Source of the DNA: an uncultured Flavobacteriaceae bacterium
GTDB taxonomy: Bacteria; Bacteroidota; Bacteroidia; Flavobacteriales; Flavobacteriaceae
Assembly (NCBI GenBank): GCA_947504035.1
Contig: CANNGA010000011.1
Coordinates: forward strand, 62,001-126,000
Direction of reading: 5' to 3'
Length of the DNA: 64,000 nt
The notes under the pieces are model-generated. The model searched no databases. It was not told where the DNA came from and saw only the letters and a program-made list of their open reading frames with translations. How positions within the stretch are numbered: position 1 is the first letter of the stretch; each line of letters opens with the position of its first letter. The position numbers and the translations under genes were made by a program. Positions 30,156 to 40,546 of the stretch are shown here, piece after piece.

Positions 30156-31739
30156 TTATCTATATCCATTGTTGGTTGGATCGGATTCTAGTAATATTGG
30201 ATTTAATTCTAATTGCTGTAATGGAATTGGTAATTTCACATGCCATGGTCTTATATTTTCACTAGGATTCCAAAAACGGTATTCTAAATCCTGAACTACA
30301 TCTAACAATATCCCCCAACGAATTAAATCGTAACGTCTATGTGCTTCCCCTGCTAATTCCCACTTTCGTTCGTCGTAAATAGCTTCTCTAAATTGCTGTT
30401 GAGACAATCCTGTTAACTCCCATTCTGCTTGAGTTTCGTAAGCACGTTCTCTAACAGCATGAATGTACTGATAAGCATTTCCTGGCCCATTAATTTCATT
30501 TTCACATTCAGCCGCCATTAAAAATACATCTGCCATACGAAATACCAACCTATTATCTGAATGGTTAAAACGTGGTGAATTATTCACATCTAAGTTCCAA
30601 AATTTAGGCATATAAGGAAAGTTCAACTCAAAGCCTAAATAAGTATCTGCTATGTTTAAAGGTCTTCTCAAATCGTTCAAAGGAAAGTTTTCTGCAAAAT
30701 CCATTGAAGCCACTTGTAAACCTGTACCATTAAAAGCTTCTCCTCTAGCACTTAGTGCCTCTCTTAGAGCTCCTCTTTCATCAGAATTTTTAGGTTCATC
30801 TCTTAATCGAGGACTATACATACTTGGTCTCCAGTTTCCATTACCAAAAACAGTACGTAAACTACCATCTGCTCCTGCTACTCCTTCAATAAATTGTCCT
30901 CTAATATCTTTTGCAAAATCTAAAGACCAAATAATTTCTGCATTATACTCGTTATTAGGATCGAATACATCTGCATAATTAGGTAATAGGCTGTGCGGCG
31001 ATTCGTTAATAATCTCTAAACATTTCGCCAAAGCTAAAGGCCATTCACGACGCTGCATTAATATTTTAGCTTCTATAATAGCGGCTGCCCATTTTGTCGC
31101 CCTTCCGCGTTCACTTTCTGGATAGGTACTGGGTAGGATGTCTTGAGCAAACCTTAAATCTTCTAAAACTCCGTTCAAAATAATTGCCTCATCAGTTCTC
31201 ACCAATACTCTAATCTCTTCTAAAGCGAGAGGAGTGTCATAATAAGGTGCATCTCCCCATAAATTGGTGATATGCCAATAACATAACGCACGAGCAAAAC
31301 GCGCTTCTGCTATAATATCTATTTGAGATTCTGGCAAAATTGCTTCATTGCCATCAACACGATCTATTAAAATATTTGCATTAAAAATAATGCGATACAA
31401 ATCTGCCCATGTATCAGAAACACTCATGCGTTGTACCGATCTGTCTGCTATAGCTTCGTTTAAAGAATAATTACCTAAAGGTTCTACAAAGTTAGCTGCT
31501 CTGTTAGGCTCTATAATATCTGCACCATTGTCGTAAAAATGATCTAATCCAACTTGACCATAAATGGAGTTATTCTTCATAATGGCATACATGCCTGTTA
31601 TGATCAACCTTGCATCACTTTCAGACGCAAAAAAATCTTCGGGTGTAATTTGCCCTTTTGCCTCTTCTTCTAAAAATCGCTCACAGCTAAAACTTAAAGC
31701 TATTATTAAGAGGTATAAATATATATGTTTTGTTTTCAT
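30156..31739 (-). CDS. SusD-like outer-membrane glycan-binding lipoprotein
   Basis: The protein has 527 residues with a lipoprotein signal ending ALSFSCERF (Cys19). The SusD/RagB pattern is seen: EDFFASESDARLIITGMY near the N-terminus, TPR-like helices (ARFARALCYWHITNLWGDAPYY) and the C-terminal ERKWELAGEAHRRYDLIRWG signature. SusD lids the SusC transporter and binds the oligosaccharide. It follows SusC by 86 bases. It is the only SusD in the window. Confidence 0.97.
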   Translation of the reverse strand: MKTKHIYLYLLIIALSFSCERFLEEEAKGQITPEDFFASESDARLIITGMYAIMKNNSIYGQVGLDHFYDNGADIIEPNRAANFVEPLGNYSLNEAIADRSVQRMSVSDTWADLYRIIFNANILIDRVDGNEAILPESQIDIIAEARFARALCYWHITNLWGDAPYYDTPLALEEIRVLVRTDEAIILNGVLEDLRFAQDILPSTYPESERGRATKWAAAIIEAKILMQRREWPLALAKCLEIINESPHSLLPNYADVFDPNNEYNAEIIWSLDFAKDIRGQFIEGVAGADGSLRTVFGNGNWRPSMYSPRLRDEPKNSDERGALREALSARGEAFNGTGLQVASMDFAENFPLNDLRRPLNIADTYLGFELNFPYMPKFWNLDVNNSPRFNHSDNRLVFRMADVFLMAAECENEINGPGNAYQYIHAVRERAYETQAEWELTGLSQQQFREAIYDERKWELAGEAHRRYDLIRWGILLDVVQDLEYRFWNPSENIRPWHVKLPIPLQQLELNPILLESDPTNNGYR

Positions 31740-31825
31740 CTTAAATTCTAATTTTTATGAGAATATCCTGTTTTTATAATATTTAAATACCACATCTAAA
31801 TACATAACAAGCGTCTCCCTATTTC

Positions 31826-34800
31826 TTAAAACGTTACATTTAAACCAAGAGTTATCACTCTTGGATTAGGGTAATTGGCACCTGCAAAACCTTGCGCTAT
31901 GTTTCCTAGGCCTGATCTGCCAAAATTACTGGTCTCTGGATCGATCAATCTAAAATTAGATACTAGAAGTAAATTACTACCAGACACGTATATTGTTGCA
32001 TTTTTAAGTGCATTTAAATGCATTTTTTCTACAGGAAGATTATAAGCTAATCGCACTGTTTTTAAACGTAAGTGCGATCCATCTTCTACGTACTCAGAAT
32101 TAGGAGGCGTATCTGTAACAGAATCTGCTCCAGCTCTAGGGATATTTGATGTTGGATTTTGCGGCGTCCAACGGTTAGCTAACTCTGCAAACTTGGTAGT
32201 TTCGCCTCTATTGAAAAAGTGATTACGTGTTCTAAGGTTATAAACTTCATTACCTAAAGTGCCTTGAAAGTAAAATGAAAAATCCCAATTCTTGTATGAA
32301 AACGAATTTTCTAAACCAAAAATTAAATCTGGTAAAGGGCTTCCTAAAACCACGGCATCTTCCGTTGAGATAATTCCATCTCCATTTACATCTTCAAAAC
32401 GAGACCCCCCAACAACTTGGGGATCGGTTAACCCAGAAGCGTCTATTTCTTCCTGACTTTTCCACGTACCTAAAAAACGCACCCCTGTAAACACAGGAAC
32501 CGACTCTCCTACAATTAATCGTGTATTACCTGATCCTAAAATTTCATCTACGGTAAGGTCTATAAAATCGACATCACCAAGATCTAATATTTCATTTTTA
32601 TTAGCCGATAAGTTTAACGTTGTATTCCAATTAAAATGGCTCGTGTTAATATTTGTTGAATTTATAAGTAATTCCCATCCTTGATTTTCTAAAGCACCAA
32701 CATTTTGGAGCTGTGTTGTAAATCCAGTTTGTCTCGGTATACTTACATCTAATAACAGGTCATCAGTACGTTTATAATAGTAATTAAACTCTGTAAATAA
32801 TCGACCTCCAAAGAAAGAGGCTTCTAAAGCAACATCAAACGAACTTGTCACCTCCCATTCTAAATTTGGATTTGAAGGTCTACCAAAGGTTAAACCGCCT
32901 CTTTCATTACCATTAACTGTCGTGTTCGCTTCTACTAAAACACCTTTTGTACTCCCTGGTTGTATAGCTTGGTTACCTGCTTGTCCATAACTAGCTCTTA
33001 TTTTTAAATCTTGAAATACATTTTGATTTTGCATAAAAGGTTCTTCGGAAATCTTCCATGCGAGCGCTACAGAAGGGAAGAAATTATATTGATTCTCTGT
33101 TGCAAAGACAGAACTACCATCTGCTCTTCCTACTAAAGTTAACAAATATTTATCTTTATAAGAATAATTCAAACGTCCAAAAAAGGACGCTAATTGAAAT
33201 TGAGTAAAATCACTATTTACTGTACTACGGCTTGGATCTGAAAACGATAAATCATTAAAACCAACAACATCACTGGTTATTCCAAAAGCCTCAGACAAGG
33301 ATGTCTCTGTAGTTACCTTTTGAAATGAAGCACCTCCTAGTGCTGTTACATTGTGGTTTTTACCAATGGTAGATTGGTATTGCATTGTATTTTCATTATT
33401 CCATCCTACCGAAGCATCTTGTTCTACACTAGCATCTCCAAGCGCATTGATTACTAATAGATTTGGTTGCTGACTAGAATTAAATCTATTGCGCTTAATA
33501 TTGTTAAATTCTGGGTTAAATGTAGATTTTAATGTCCATTTCTCACTTGGTTTATATTCTAAATACAAAGTCCCCAATAAATTATTAGTAAGTGTCTCGT
33601 TAATATTTAAACCTGCATTAGCTATAGGGTTAGAGAAAGGCGCTCCAACAACATCGTTAAATCCACTAAAAGTACCATCTTCATTACGTATAGGTTGAGT
33701 TCGTAGTGTACTAAATGCTGTTCCAAAGCCAACGACTCCATTGTCTTGTTCTAATCTAGAATAGTTTATTTTAAACCCTGTTTTAAGTTTATCGCTTAAT
33801 TTGATATCTAAATTTGCTCTAAAAATATACTTTTCGATGCCTGAAGTTATAATAATCCCTTCTTGATTGAAATAGTTTAAAGACGTATAATAGTTTACAT
33901 TATCGTTTGCTCCTGTTACAGATACATCTGCATTTTGAATTGGTGCTGGTCTTAACAATAAGTCAAACCAATCATTATTGGGATATGTAGAAGGCGCATC
34001 AGGAAAAGGTATAGCTACATTTCTAAATGTTGCACTTTCGTTTGTAAATGAAATTTGCTCTTCTTGAGATAACAACTCTGGTAATTCTGGCACTAATTGC
34101 ATACTTGTGTACAAATTTACATTAACTTCTGGTTTGCCTTTACCTACACCTGTTCCTCCTTTAGTCGTTACAAGTACAACACCATTTGCTCCTCTAGCCC
34201 CGTAGATAGCTATAGAAGAGGCATCTTTTAAAACTTCAATAGATTTAATATCATTACTATTGATATTATTGAGGTTAAAGTTCGTTCCAACAATAATACC
34301 ATCTATCACCCATAAAGGTTCATTACTTCCTGTAATAGAATTACCACCACGTATTCTAATCGCAGTTCCAGCTCCTGGAGCACCGCTTACTTGTGTGACT
34401 TGAACCCCTGCTGCTCTACCCTGTAGTGCTTGGTCAACTCTAGCTACAGGTACTACCGTTAAATCTTCTGCCGTTACAGAAGCTACAGAACCTGTTAAAT
34501 CTGATTTGCGTTGTGTACCATAACCGATAATGACAACCTCATCAAGCTCATTGTCTTGCTCTAAAACGATGTCAATCGTTTGTTTTGTCCCTACCAAAAT
34601 TTCTTTACTAGAGTACCCAACATAAGAAAACACTAAAGTGCTCTTTGCACCTGCTTCAATTTTATACTTCCCGTCAAAATCTGTGCTTGTGCCTTTTGAA
34701 CTTCCTTTTATAACAACGGTTGCCCCAGGAAGAGGTTGTCCATCGGCTGTTATCGTTCCAGAAATAGTTTGAGCATAAGACATTGCCGTAAACGACAACA

Positions 34801-34867
34801 TCAAGATGACGCACAACCACATGCGCCTAAAGCCATAAAAGACTCCTTTTCCAATCTGTAGTTTCAT
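31826..34867 (-). CDS. SusC-like TonB-dependent outer-membrane transporter
   Basis: The protein has 1013 residues: Sec signal to about residue 32 (AMSYAQ), a CarboxypepD_reg-like domain (ISGTITADGQPLPGATVVIKG), a TonB box/plug region (VVIIGYGTQRKSDLTGSVASV, then IRIRGGNSITGSNEPLWVIDG) and a 22-strand-type barrel ending in VITLGLNVTF. It imports oligosaccharides with SusD using TonB energy. The adjacent promoter carries the CAGGAYA box with its upstream repeat. Confidence 0.97.
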   Translation of the reverse strand: MKLQIGKGVFYGFRRMWLCVILMLSFTAMSYAQTISGTITADGQPLPGATVVIKGSSKGTSTDFDGKYKIEAGAKSTLVFSYVGYSSKEILVGTKQTIDIVLEQDNELDEVVIIGYGTQRKSDLTGSVASVTAEDLTVVPVARVDQALQGRAAGVQVTQVSGAPGAGTAIRIRGGNSITGSNEPLWVIDGIIVGTNFNLNNINSNDIKSIEVLKDASSIAIYGARGANGVVLVTTKGGTGVGKGKPEVNVNLYTSMQLVPELPELLSQEEQISFTNESATFRNVAIPFPDAPSTYPNNDWFDLLLRPAPIQNADVSVTGANDNVNYYTSLNYFNQEGIIITSGIEKYIFRANLDIKLSDKLKTGFKINYSRLEQDNGVVGFGTAFSTLRTQPIRNEDGTFSGFNDVVGAPFSNPIANAGLNINETLTNNLLGTLYLEYKPSEKWTLKSTFNPEFNNIKRNRFNSSQQPNLLVINALGDASVEQDASVGWNNENTMQYQSTIGKNHNVTALGGASFQKVTTETSLSEAFGITSDVVGFNDLSFSDPSRSTVNSDFTQFQLASFFGRLNYSYKDKYLLTLVGRADGSSVFATENQYNFFPSVALAWKISEEPFMQNQNVFQDLKIRASYGQAGNQAIQPGSTKGVLVEANTTVNGNERGGLTFGRPSNPNLEWEVTSSFDVALEASFFGGRLFTEFNYYYKRTDDLLLDVSIPRQTGFTTQLQNVGALENQGWELLINSTNINTSHFNWNTTLNLSANKNEILDLGDVDFIDLTVDEILGSGNTRLIVGESVPVFTGVRFLGTWKSQEEIDASGLTDPQVVGGSRFEDVNGDGIISTEDAVVLGSPLPDLIFGLENSFSYKNWDFSFYFQGTLGNEVYNLRTRNHFFNRGETTKFAELANRWTPQNPTSNIPRAGADSVTDTPPNSEYVEDGSHLRLKTVRLAYNLPVEKMHLNALKNATIYVSGSNLLLVSNFRLIDPETSNFGRSGLGNIAQGFAGANYPNPRVITLGLNVTF

Positions 34868-34898
34868 AAATATTTAAGTTAATTAGTTATTTAATTTT

Positions 34899-34941
34899 CT
34901 AAAATATTTGTTAAAAACTAATAGGCTATCCTGCACTATCC
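34899..34941 (-). promoter_or_regulatory. CAGGAYA-box promoter of susCD
   Basis: Minus strand reads GGATAGTGCAGGATAG, two GGATAG copies 10 bases apart, then TATTTTAG starting 27 bases after the C of CAGGATAG. This is one of the clearest copies. The rest of the 706-base gap up to 35573 is AT-rich, and I see no gene or further signal in it. Confidence 0.75.
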
Positions 34942-35573
34942 GCTACATACCGGTATTATTAACCTACTTTCACATATGCTTTTTCATTTTTTTAACAAGA
35001 AAAAGAATACCAGAAGCTTTAAGAGTCGAACTTTAGAGCATTTTAACATGTACGAATAAGTATCTTTTTATAAGAAGAAAATTATAATATTTTTTTTAAC
35101 CAAATACCATGATATGACCTTTTTTCTTACAATAAAACATTAAATGATTGCTTTTATAAATGACCTGTAAACATTGTGAGAAGGATGCGCTGGGTCTAAA
35201 ATCGTATTGCATATTTTAACAATAAGAACTTTGGCAATGGTTATCATAGTCCTTCAAATTTGAATACCACCAATATGGTATAGATTAAAACAGAATTAAG
35301 AATCTATAATCACCATTCTACTATTGTTTTTTAACATCAGAAGCCTAAATGAGAATTGAAAAGAATACGCATGTTTGGATCTATTTCGCAGGCGTAAGCT
35401 TTCATACAAAAACATGAAATATACAAGGCATTCCGTATTTAAAATTTAGGATAAGCTTTAATGAATTCAATCCGCCCTAAAGTCTTGTCGCATACCTACT
35501 GGCATTTAAAATTAAGATGTAACGGTCTCTAACAAAAGTAAAATAGAATCTTGTTTTATTTAAAACACCATTT

Positions 35574-36353
35574 TTATAGAGATTTTAGTCTTATGTTTTT
35601 ATATGCTATGGTCATTGGTGGCCCTTTATGTACTTGAACGCCTATATAACCTTCTAAGCTGTTATTTATGGTATCTAAGTCAGTTACATCACTCATCAAA
35701 ATACCATTAACGTAGTGTTGCATTCTGTTCCCCTTTATAATAAGATGCATGCTATTCCATCCCTTAGCATTTATGTGAGATCTTAGAACCTCTTTTTTCT
35801 CTAACTGCGCGGTTACTTGTCTTGATTGCCAACAGTTTTTCTTGACATTGGCACGCAAGTTAGTCGCATGAATGCTATCAGGCATTTGAGGTATAATAAC
35901 CACTTCTCCCATATAAGCTAAAGTGGTACGCTTTTTTTCTTCATAATTCTGCCCAACGTAACGTTTTTGACCATCTATATCCGATTGGTAGCCTCTTAAT
36001 CTAAAAGGCTGTCCTTCTATAAATGTACTTCTGTAGTTGACCCCACTATTACCAAATTCGGAAACCTTATAATCTAATTTAAGCTCGAAATCTCTAGGTT
36101 TATCCTTTTTATAAATAATAAACGAATTCTGTTTTAGTAGCGTTTGCGAAGTTACGGTTCCTAGCAATTCCCCATCCTTAACGCTCCAATATTTAGGATC
36201 ACCAGACCAGCCCTCTAAATTTTCACCATTAAAAATAGGTATAAATCCGTTTTCTATATTTGTTGGTACTGGTTGAGAGATTTCAAGTGTTTTTTTTGAA
36301 ATTTCTTTACACTGTAATACACTTAACACTAAAATAAAACTCCAAACTTTCAT
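35574..36353 (-). CDS. DUF1080 (3-keto-disaccharide hydrolase-like) lipoprotein
   Basis: The protein has 259 residues and a lipoprotein signal ending LSVLQC (Cys15). The concanavalin-like DUF1080 fold is seen in FIPIFNGENLEGWSGD, YWSVKDGELLG, NSGVNYRS and GYIGVQVHKGPPM. Some DUF1080 members cleave 3-keto-glycosides; others are of unknown role. In this locus it follows a heparinase-like lyase, 71 bases downstream. Its function on ulvan is unknown. It is probably the last gene of the unit from 42340. Confidence 0.85.
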   Translation of the reverse strand: MKVWSFILVLSVLQCKEISKKTLEISQPVPTNIENGFIPIFNGENLEGWSGDPKYWSVKDGELLGTVTSQTLLKQNSFIIYKKDKPRDFELKLDYKVSEFGNSGVNYRSTFIEGQPFRLRGYQSDIDGQKRYVGQNYEEKKRTTLAYMGEVVIIPQMPDSIHATNLRANVKKNCWQSRQVTAQLEKKEVLRSHINAKGWNSMHLIIKGNRMQHYVNGILMSDVTDLDTINNSLEGYIGVQVHKGPPMTIAYKNIRLKSL

Positions 36354-36424
36354 GATTTTAATTATGTTTTACCGTTTGACACAGTTGATTTATTTTGAGA
36401 AGTATTACCCGTTATATTTTAAAC

Positions 36425-38881
36425 TTATTCGGTAAAAACATTTACGCCTTTACGCTTCCTTTTCAACTCTAAACGTTTCTCTTTATAAGTTAAACTTGAA
36501 CCTTCACCGATATACAACGTCACGGTTTCTTTAGCCTCTGGATTCGCTTCCACCCTTACAATGGCATAATGTCCTTTAAATGTTATATTGTGTTCTGGAA
36601 CCTCTAAAAGCCCTAATTTATCATTACATAAAATATAGTCTATAATGTGTTTACCGTTAACTTTACTAACGACTTTTGTACCTATGAGTTTAGTACCTGC
36701 CTTTAGAGCTGTTATTGATGTTACAGATCCTTCTTTATCCAAACTAGGTTCTAATACCGCTATAAATGGACGTTCCCATGCTTCTCCTTCTTGACGAATC
36801 GCTAAAACTTTTGTTGTTTTATAAGCATAGCCGTTTTTAGCTTCTCGTGTTGGTGGTGCTAATGCCTTAGTATATGTTCTTTCAACACCGCTAGGCACAA
36901 ACATATGCATGTAGCGTTTATCATAATTGATATCGAATCGAATTTTAACAGATTTAGTTGTTGGAGCCGTAGCCATTTCTTTTTCAAAAAAACGCCATCC
37001 AGGAGATTTTACAGGATCACCAATATCGGTATCATATAATTTCGTCTTAGTGACATTTAACTTTTTGGCATTTCCATCTAATAGTGAAACCTTATCCCCT
37101 ATATTGTGATAAACATAATCATGAAATCTATTGGTTCCATTAGATTTCGATCTAAACATATCAAAATAATACCCCGTCCTCTCACTGGTTCTAATAAGAC
37201 CTAAAGTACGCTGTTGTGTGGCATTATTAACCTCATCCTTTAATAATTGCGTTGCAAAATTAAACGCTTTAGAAACAGGTTCTTCAAGATGTTTTGGCTC
37301 TGAAGCTACATTTTTTGCCGTATTTTGCCATACATGTGCCTTTTGCTTCCAAGACCCTTCTTGACGACCATGGGATGTTCCATTTACAATTACAGTATTG
37401 TTACCTGCATGTAATCTAAAATAATGCTCATGTTCTGGCTCGCGTCGTTGTTTTACACTTTTAGGTAGCCCTGCGTTTGGCGCCATAACATAATTAGCAC
37501 CATAGAGTTCCATACCTATGCCTGTAACATGAGAATGTACATAATGTGCACCACCAATAATACCACACAAACCATAAGTCTCATTATTTGCTTGCGATAA
37601 ATTACGTTGTAAAGCTATACCTGCATGTTCTATAATCACTGTAGGTTTTTGAAAGTCTATACCTCCATTTATCCTTTTAGGAATTGGCTGTCCCCAAAAC
37701 AATTGTAGTTCTTGATAATTATTAAATACCTCGTCATCTAAAACAGGTGCATAACCGCCTTGGGCAGTGTAAGCTTGCAGCAAAGCGATTTCTGCTTTTT
37801 GTTTCAACTTAGGCGCATTTGTTCGCGTTGCAATATCTAAAGTATACCTATACAAATCTTGTGTATAGTCTTTATTTCGTTTTGAATCGCCATACCTTAC
37901 AAAACGTCGGTCTGGAAGCCTTAAATTATCAAACAAAAAGTTACCTTCAAAAATATGCCTGTTTGTAGCAGCAATGTTAAGTTCTGGCTTGATACGATCT
38001 ATAATATTTAAAATCATAGTTACTGGCGGCATAAAACTGTAACTAAGGGATTCTGGCCAGATACCTTGCGTTCCAAATATAGGAAGAATGGTATTTTTAA
38101 ATGAATTTTGATGCGCTGTTCCTTTTTCCCAAAACACATTAAACAACCGCTCTCTTTCTACATCATCTTCTATACAAAGAATGCCAAACAATGTCCCTGG
38201 TGCGGTTAAAATAGGATGGTTAGAAACCACTTTTCCATGCTGATCTTTTCGTCCATATTCCTGCAACATGTCTCCAACCATATTTGCTATCGCTTTTTGA
38301 GCTAAACCATTATTAAATGGTACACGTCTGCCTTTTTTAGAATCATAAACGGTTGCTCCAGGCATCTTCAAATAGTTATAACTAAAATCGTAGGTTAATG
38401 CCAAAGGCCCATATGTTGTTCTTGGATCATAAAAAGCATTCCCTGCAATACTTGTTTTTTGAGGTGTTCTGGATGCTAAATATGTGAGGTAAGGTTGTAT
38501 AATATCTGCTGCAAATTGCGCATATTTTACATCCTGCGTTAAATAGTACAGCATCGCTGCACGAGATGCTAAAGCTAAGATTTTATTATGCTTGGCTGTG
38601 AAAGGGCTAGCCTGAAATTCTGTGTTTTGCTTACTATGAGTGGCAAATTTAGGAATCGTACTTGTAATTGCGTTCGGATTTTTAAAATGCCGTAATACTT
38701 CAACATCTACCTCAGCATGCAATTGTGCGTTAATCGTTTTAGCCCAACTGTAGTTTTCTATAAGATTTAAAAGTCGAGGGCGGTCATTAGCCGTTGTATA
38801 AATTATAGGGTGCTGCAAAGTTTGCGCAGATACCACAACCGTAAAAACTAACGCAAGAGTGTATATTATTTTCTTTACCAT
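36425..38881 (-). CDS. Heparinase II/III-like polysaccharide lyase (candidate PL40-type ulvan lyase)
   Basis: The protein has 818 residues and a Sec signal ending VTVVVSAQ. The N-terminal half (about 30-430) is helix-rich with TYGPLALTYDFSYNYL and TQGIWPESLSYSF. The C-terminal half looks like the beta-sandwich of heparinase II/III: GGAHYVHSHVTGIGMELYG, then HYFRLHAGNNTVIVNG. The His/Tyr content of these blocks fits a lyase active site. PL40 ulvan lyases share this architecture as far as I recall, but assignment to that family needs a profile search. The start follows the stop of the sulfatase by two bases. Confidence 0.72.
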   Translation of the reverse strand: MVKKIIYTLALVFTVVVSAQTLQHPIIYTTANDRPRLLNLIENYSWAKTINAQLHAEVDVEVLRHFKNPNAITSTIPKFATHSKQNTEFQASPFTAKHNKILALASRAAMLYYLTQDVKYAQFAADIIQPYLTYLASRTPQKTSIAGNAFYDPRTTYGPLALTYDFSYNYLKMPGATVYDSKKGRRVPFNNGLAQKAIANMVGDMLQEYGRKDQHGKVVSNHPILTAPGTLFGILCIEDDVERERLFNVFWEKGTAHQNSFKNTILPIFGTQGIWPESLSYSFMPPVTMILNIIDRIKPELNIAATNRHIFEGNFLFDNLRLPDRRFVRYGDSKRNKDYTQDLYRYTLDIATRTNAPKLKQKAEIALLQAYTAQGGYAPVLDDEVFNNYQELQLFWGQPIPKRINGGIDFQKPTVIIEHAGIALQRNLSQANNETYGLCGIIGGAHYVHSHVTGIGMELYGANYVMAPNAGLPKSVKQRREPEHEHYFRLHAGNNTVIVNGTSHGRQEGSWKQKAHVWQNTAKNVASEPKHLEEPVSKAFNFATQLLKDEVNNATQQRTLGLIRTSERTGYYFDMFRSKSNGTNRFHDYVYHNIGDKVSLLDGNAKKLNVTKTKLYDTDIGDPVKSPGWRFFEKEMATAPTTKSVKIRFDINYDKRYMHMFVPSGVERTYTKALAPPTREAKNGYAYKTTKVLAIRQEGEAWERPFIAVLEPSLDKEGSVTSITALKAGTKLIGTKVVSKVNGKHIIDYILCNDKLGLLEVPEHNITFKGHYAIVRVEANPEAKETVTLYIGEGSSLTYKEKRLELKRKRKGVNVFTE

Positions 38882-38883
38882 TC

Positions 38884-40482
38884 TTAATCTACTGTTAATT
38901 CACTCTTCCACCAATTGGTATTTGGCTTGTAATCCTTATCCAGAACTTTTAACCGATCTTCTTCTAAACTTGGCCATTTTTTGTTCTTAATACGTTGCAA
39001 ACGTCTTGTTGCTTTTTCTTTGTCGTATTCAGAATCCATTTCTGGCATTTTAGCATTCATTTCTTTTAACCAAGACATCAATTTAACTCTTAAACGCCTA
39101 GCGGTTTGGGGTTCGTCTTCGATCACATTTGAAGCATCACACTCTTCAGAAGGTAATTTAAACAAGGCTTCTGATCCGTCTTCCCAATAGTATATGTATT
39201 TCCAATTATTTTGCCTTATGGTTGACGTTGGACTACCGCCTTGGTTGCCATAATGTGGATAATGCCAAAAGAAAGGTCTGTCTAATTTTATAGGATCGCC
39301 TTCTAAAAGCGGTTTTAAACTCACTCCATCCACATGTTGTTCTGGAGTTAGCGGTATCCCCGCTAGATCTAATAAGGTGGGATAAAAATCGGTACTTATA
39401 ACAGGTAAATTGGATCTGGTACCTTCAACATCTAACCAAGGGACTTTAATAAGGTAGGGGGTTCTAATCCCGCCTTCCCACTGGTACCCTTTGCCACCTC
39501 TTAAGGGGAGGTTGCTCGTAGCATAATGATCTCCTGAAGCTACACCGCCATTATCTGATGTGAACACAACTATGGTATTATCTGCAACACCGTTTTCTTT
39601 TAAAGCTTTTAAAACAATCCCCACAGCATCATCCATCGTTTCTACAAGTCCTGCATATACTGGATTGTCCTGTACTTGACGTACTGGCAAAACACGTTCC
39701 ATTTTATACCCCGTAGCGGCAATACCCATCGCTTCAGCTTTATCTCTATACTTTTTCCATTTGGCTTGAGTCGTTTGAATAGGGGCATGTACCGCATAAA
39801 AAGATAAGAATGCAAAAAATGTTGAATCCTTATGCTGCGTTATAAAATCTGCAGTTTCATGTGCCAGTCGTAATGTTAAGTTTTCACCTTTCGTTCTACT
39901 CTTTAACTTAGGGTTAGACCACGGTGAAAAAAAACCTCCTGCTGGTCCACCACGATGAAATCCTCCCTTATTGATATCAAAACCATGATCTTCGGGATAA
40001 GAACCTTCATCTCCTAAATGCCACTTCCCAGCAAAAAAAGTTTTATAGCCTGCATGCTTCATAGCCTCTGCTATTGTAACATCTTCATGTGGCAAGTTTC
40101 TAACATAATCTGCTGGCAATAATTTATTATGCCGTTGCCTTGCTCTCCAAGCTGTATCTGCTTTCGCTCCAATCCAGTCTGTAATCCCATGACGAGCTGT
40201 AAACTTACCCGTCATAAGACTTGCTCTAGAAGGACTGCAAACTCTACTTGCAGCATAACCTTGCGTGAAAATCATAGCTTGTTTAGACAAACCATCTATA
40301 TGAGGCGTTTCATAAAACAAACTCCCTGTATACCCTAAGTCATGCAAACCTAAGTCGTCTACTAAAATAAACAACACATTAGGCTTTGTATTTCGTTCTA
40401 AAGTTTGGTACTTCTGTACATTACACCCTAGAAGGGCCGTTAGAATAACCAAAATAGCTAATACCTTTCTAAAATTGCTCAT
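38884..40482 (-). CDS. S1 sulfatase lipoprotein, CSPSR motif
   Basis: The protein has 532 residues and a lipoprotein signal ending LLGCNV. The metal site FILVDDLGLHDLGYTGS, formylglycine core CSPSR (Cys82) and second metal site FTSDNGGVASGDH are all complete. WHLGDEGSYPEDHGFD and the long insert with WSNPKLKS suggest the subgroup active on algal polysaccharides. It belongs to a different subgroup from the CTPHR pair. It is probably in one unit with the GH43 gene 64 bases upstream. Confidence 0.93.
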   Translation of the reverse strand: MSNFRKVLAILVILTALLGCNVQKYQTLERNTKPNVLFILVDDLGLHDLGYTGSLFYETPHIDGLSKQAMIFTQGYAASRVCSPSRASLMTGKFTARHGITDWIGAKADTAWRARQRHNKLLPADYVRNLPHEDVTIAEAMKHAGYKTFFAGKWHLGDEGSYPEDHGFDINKGGFHRGGPAGGFFSPWSNPKLKSRTKGENLTLRLAHETADFITQHKDSTFFAFLSFYAVHAPIQTTQAKWKKYRDKAEAMGIAATGYKMERVLPVRQVQDNPVYAGLVETMDDAVGIVLKALKENGVADNTIVVFTSDNGGVASGDHYATSNLPLRGGKGYQWEGGIRTPYLIKVPWLDVEGTRSNLPVISTDFYPTLLDLAGIPLTPEQHVDGVSLKPLLEGDPIKLDRPFFWHYPHYGNQGGSPTSTIRQNNWKYIYYWEDGSEALFKLPSEECDASNVIEDEPQTARRLRVKLMSWLKEMNAKMPEMDSEYDKEKATRRLQRIKNKKWPSLEEDRLKVLDKDYKPNTNWWKSELTVD

Positions 40483-40546
40483 TATAAGGTTCTATAATTC
40501 ATGACAAGTCTTACCAATGCGACTGCGCGTATTATATGTTTTATTC

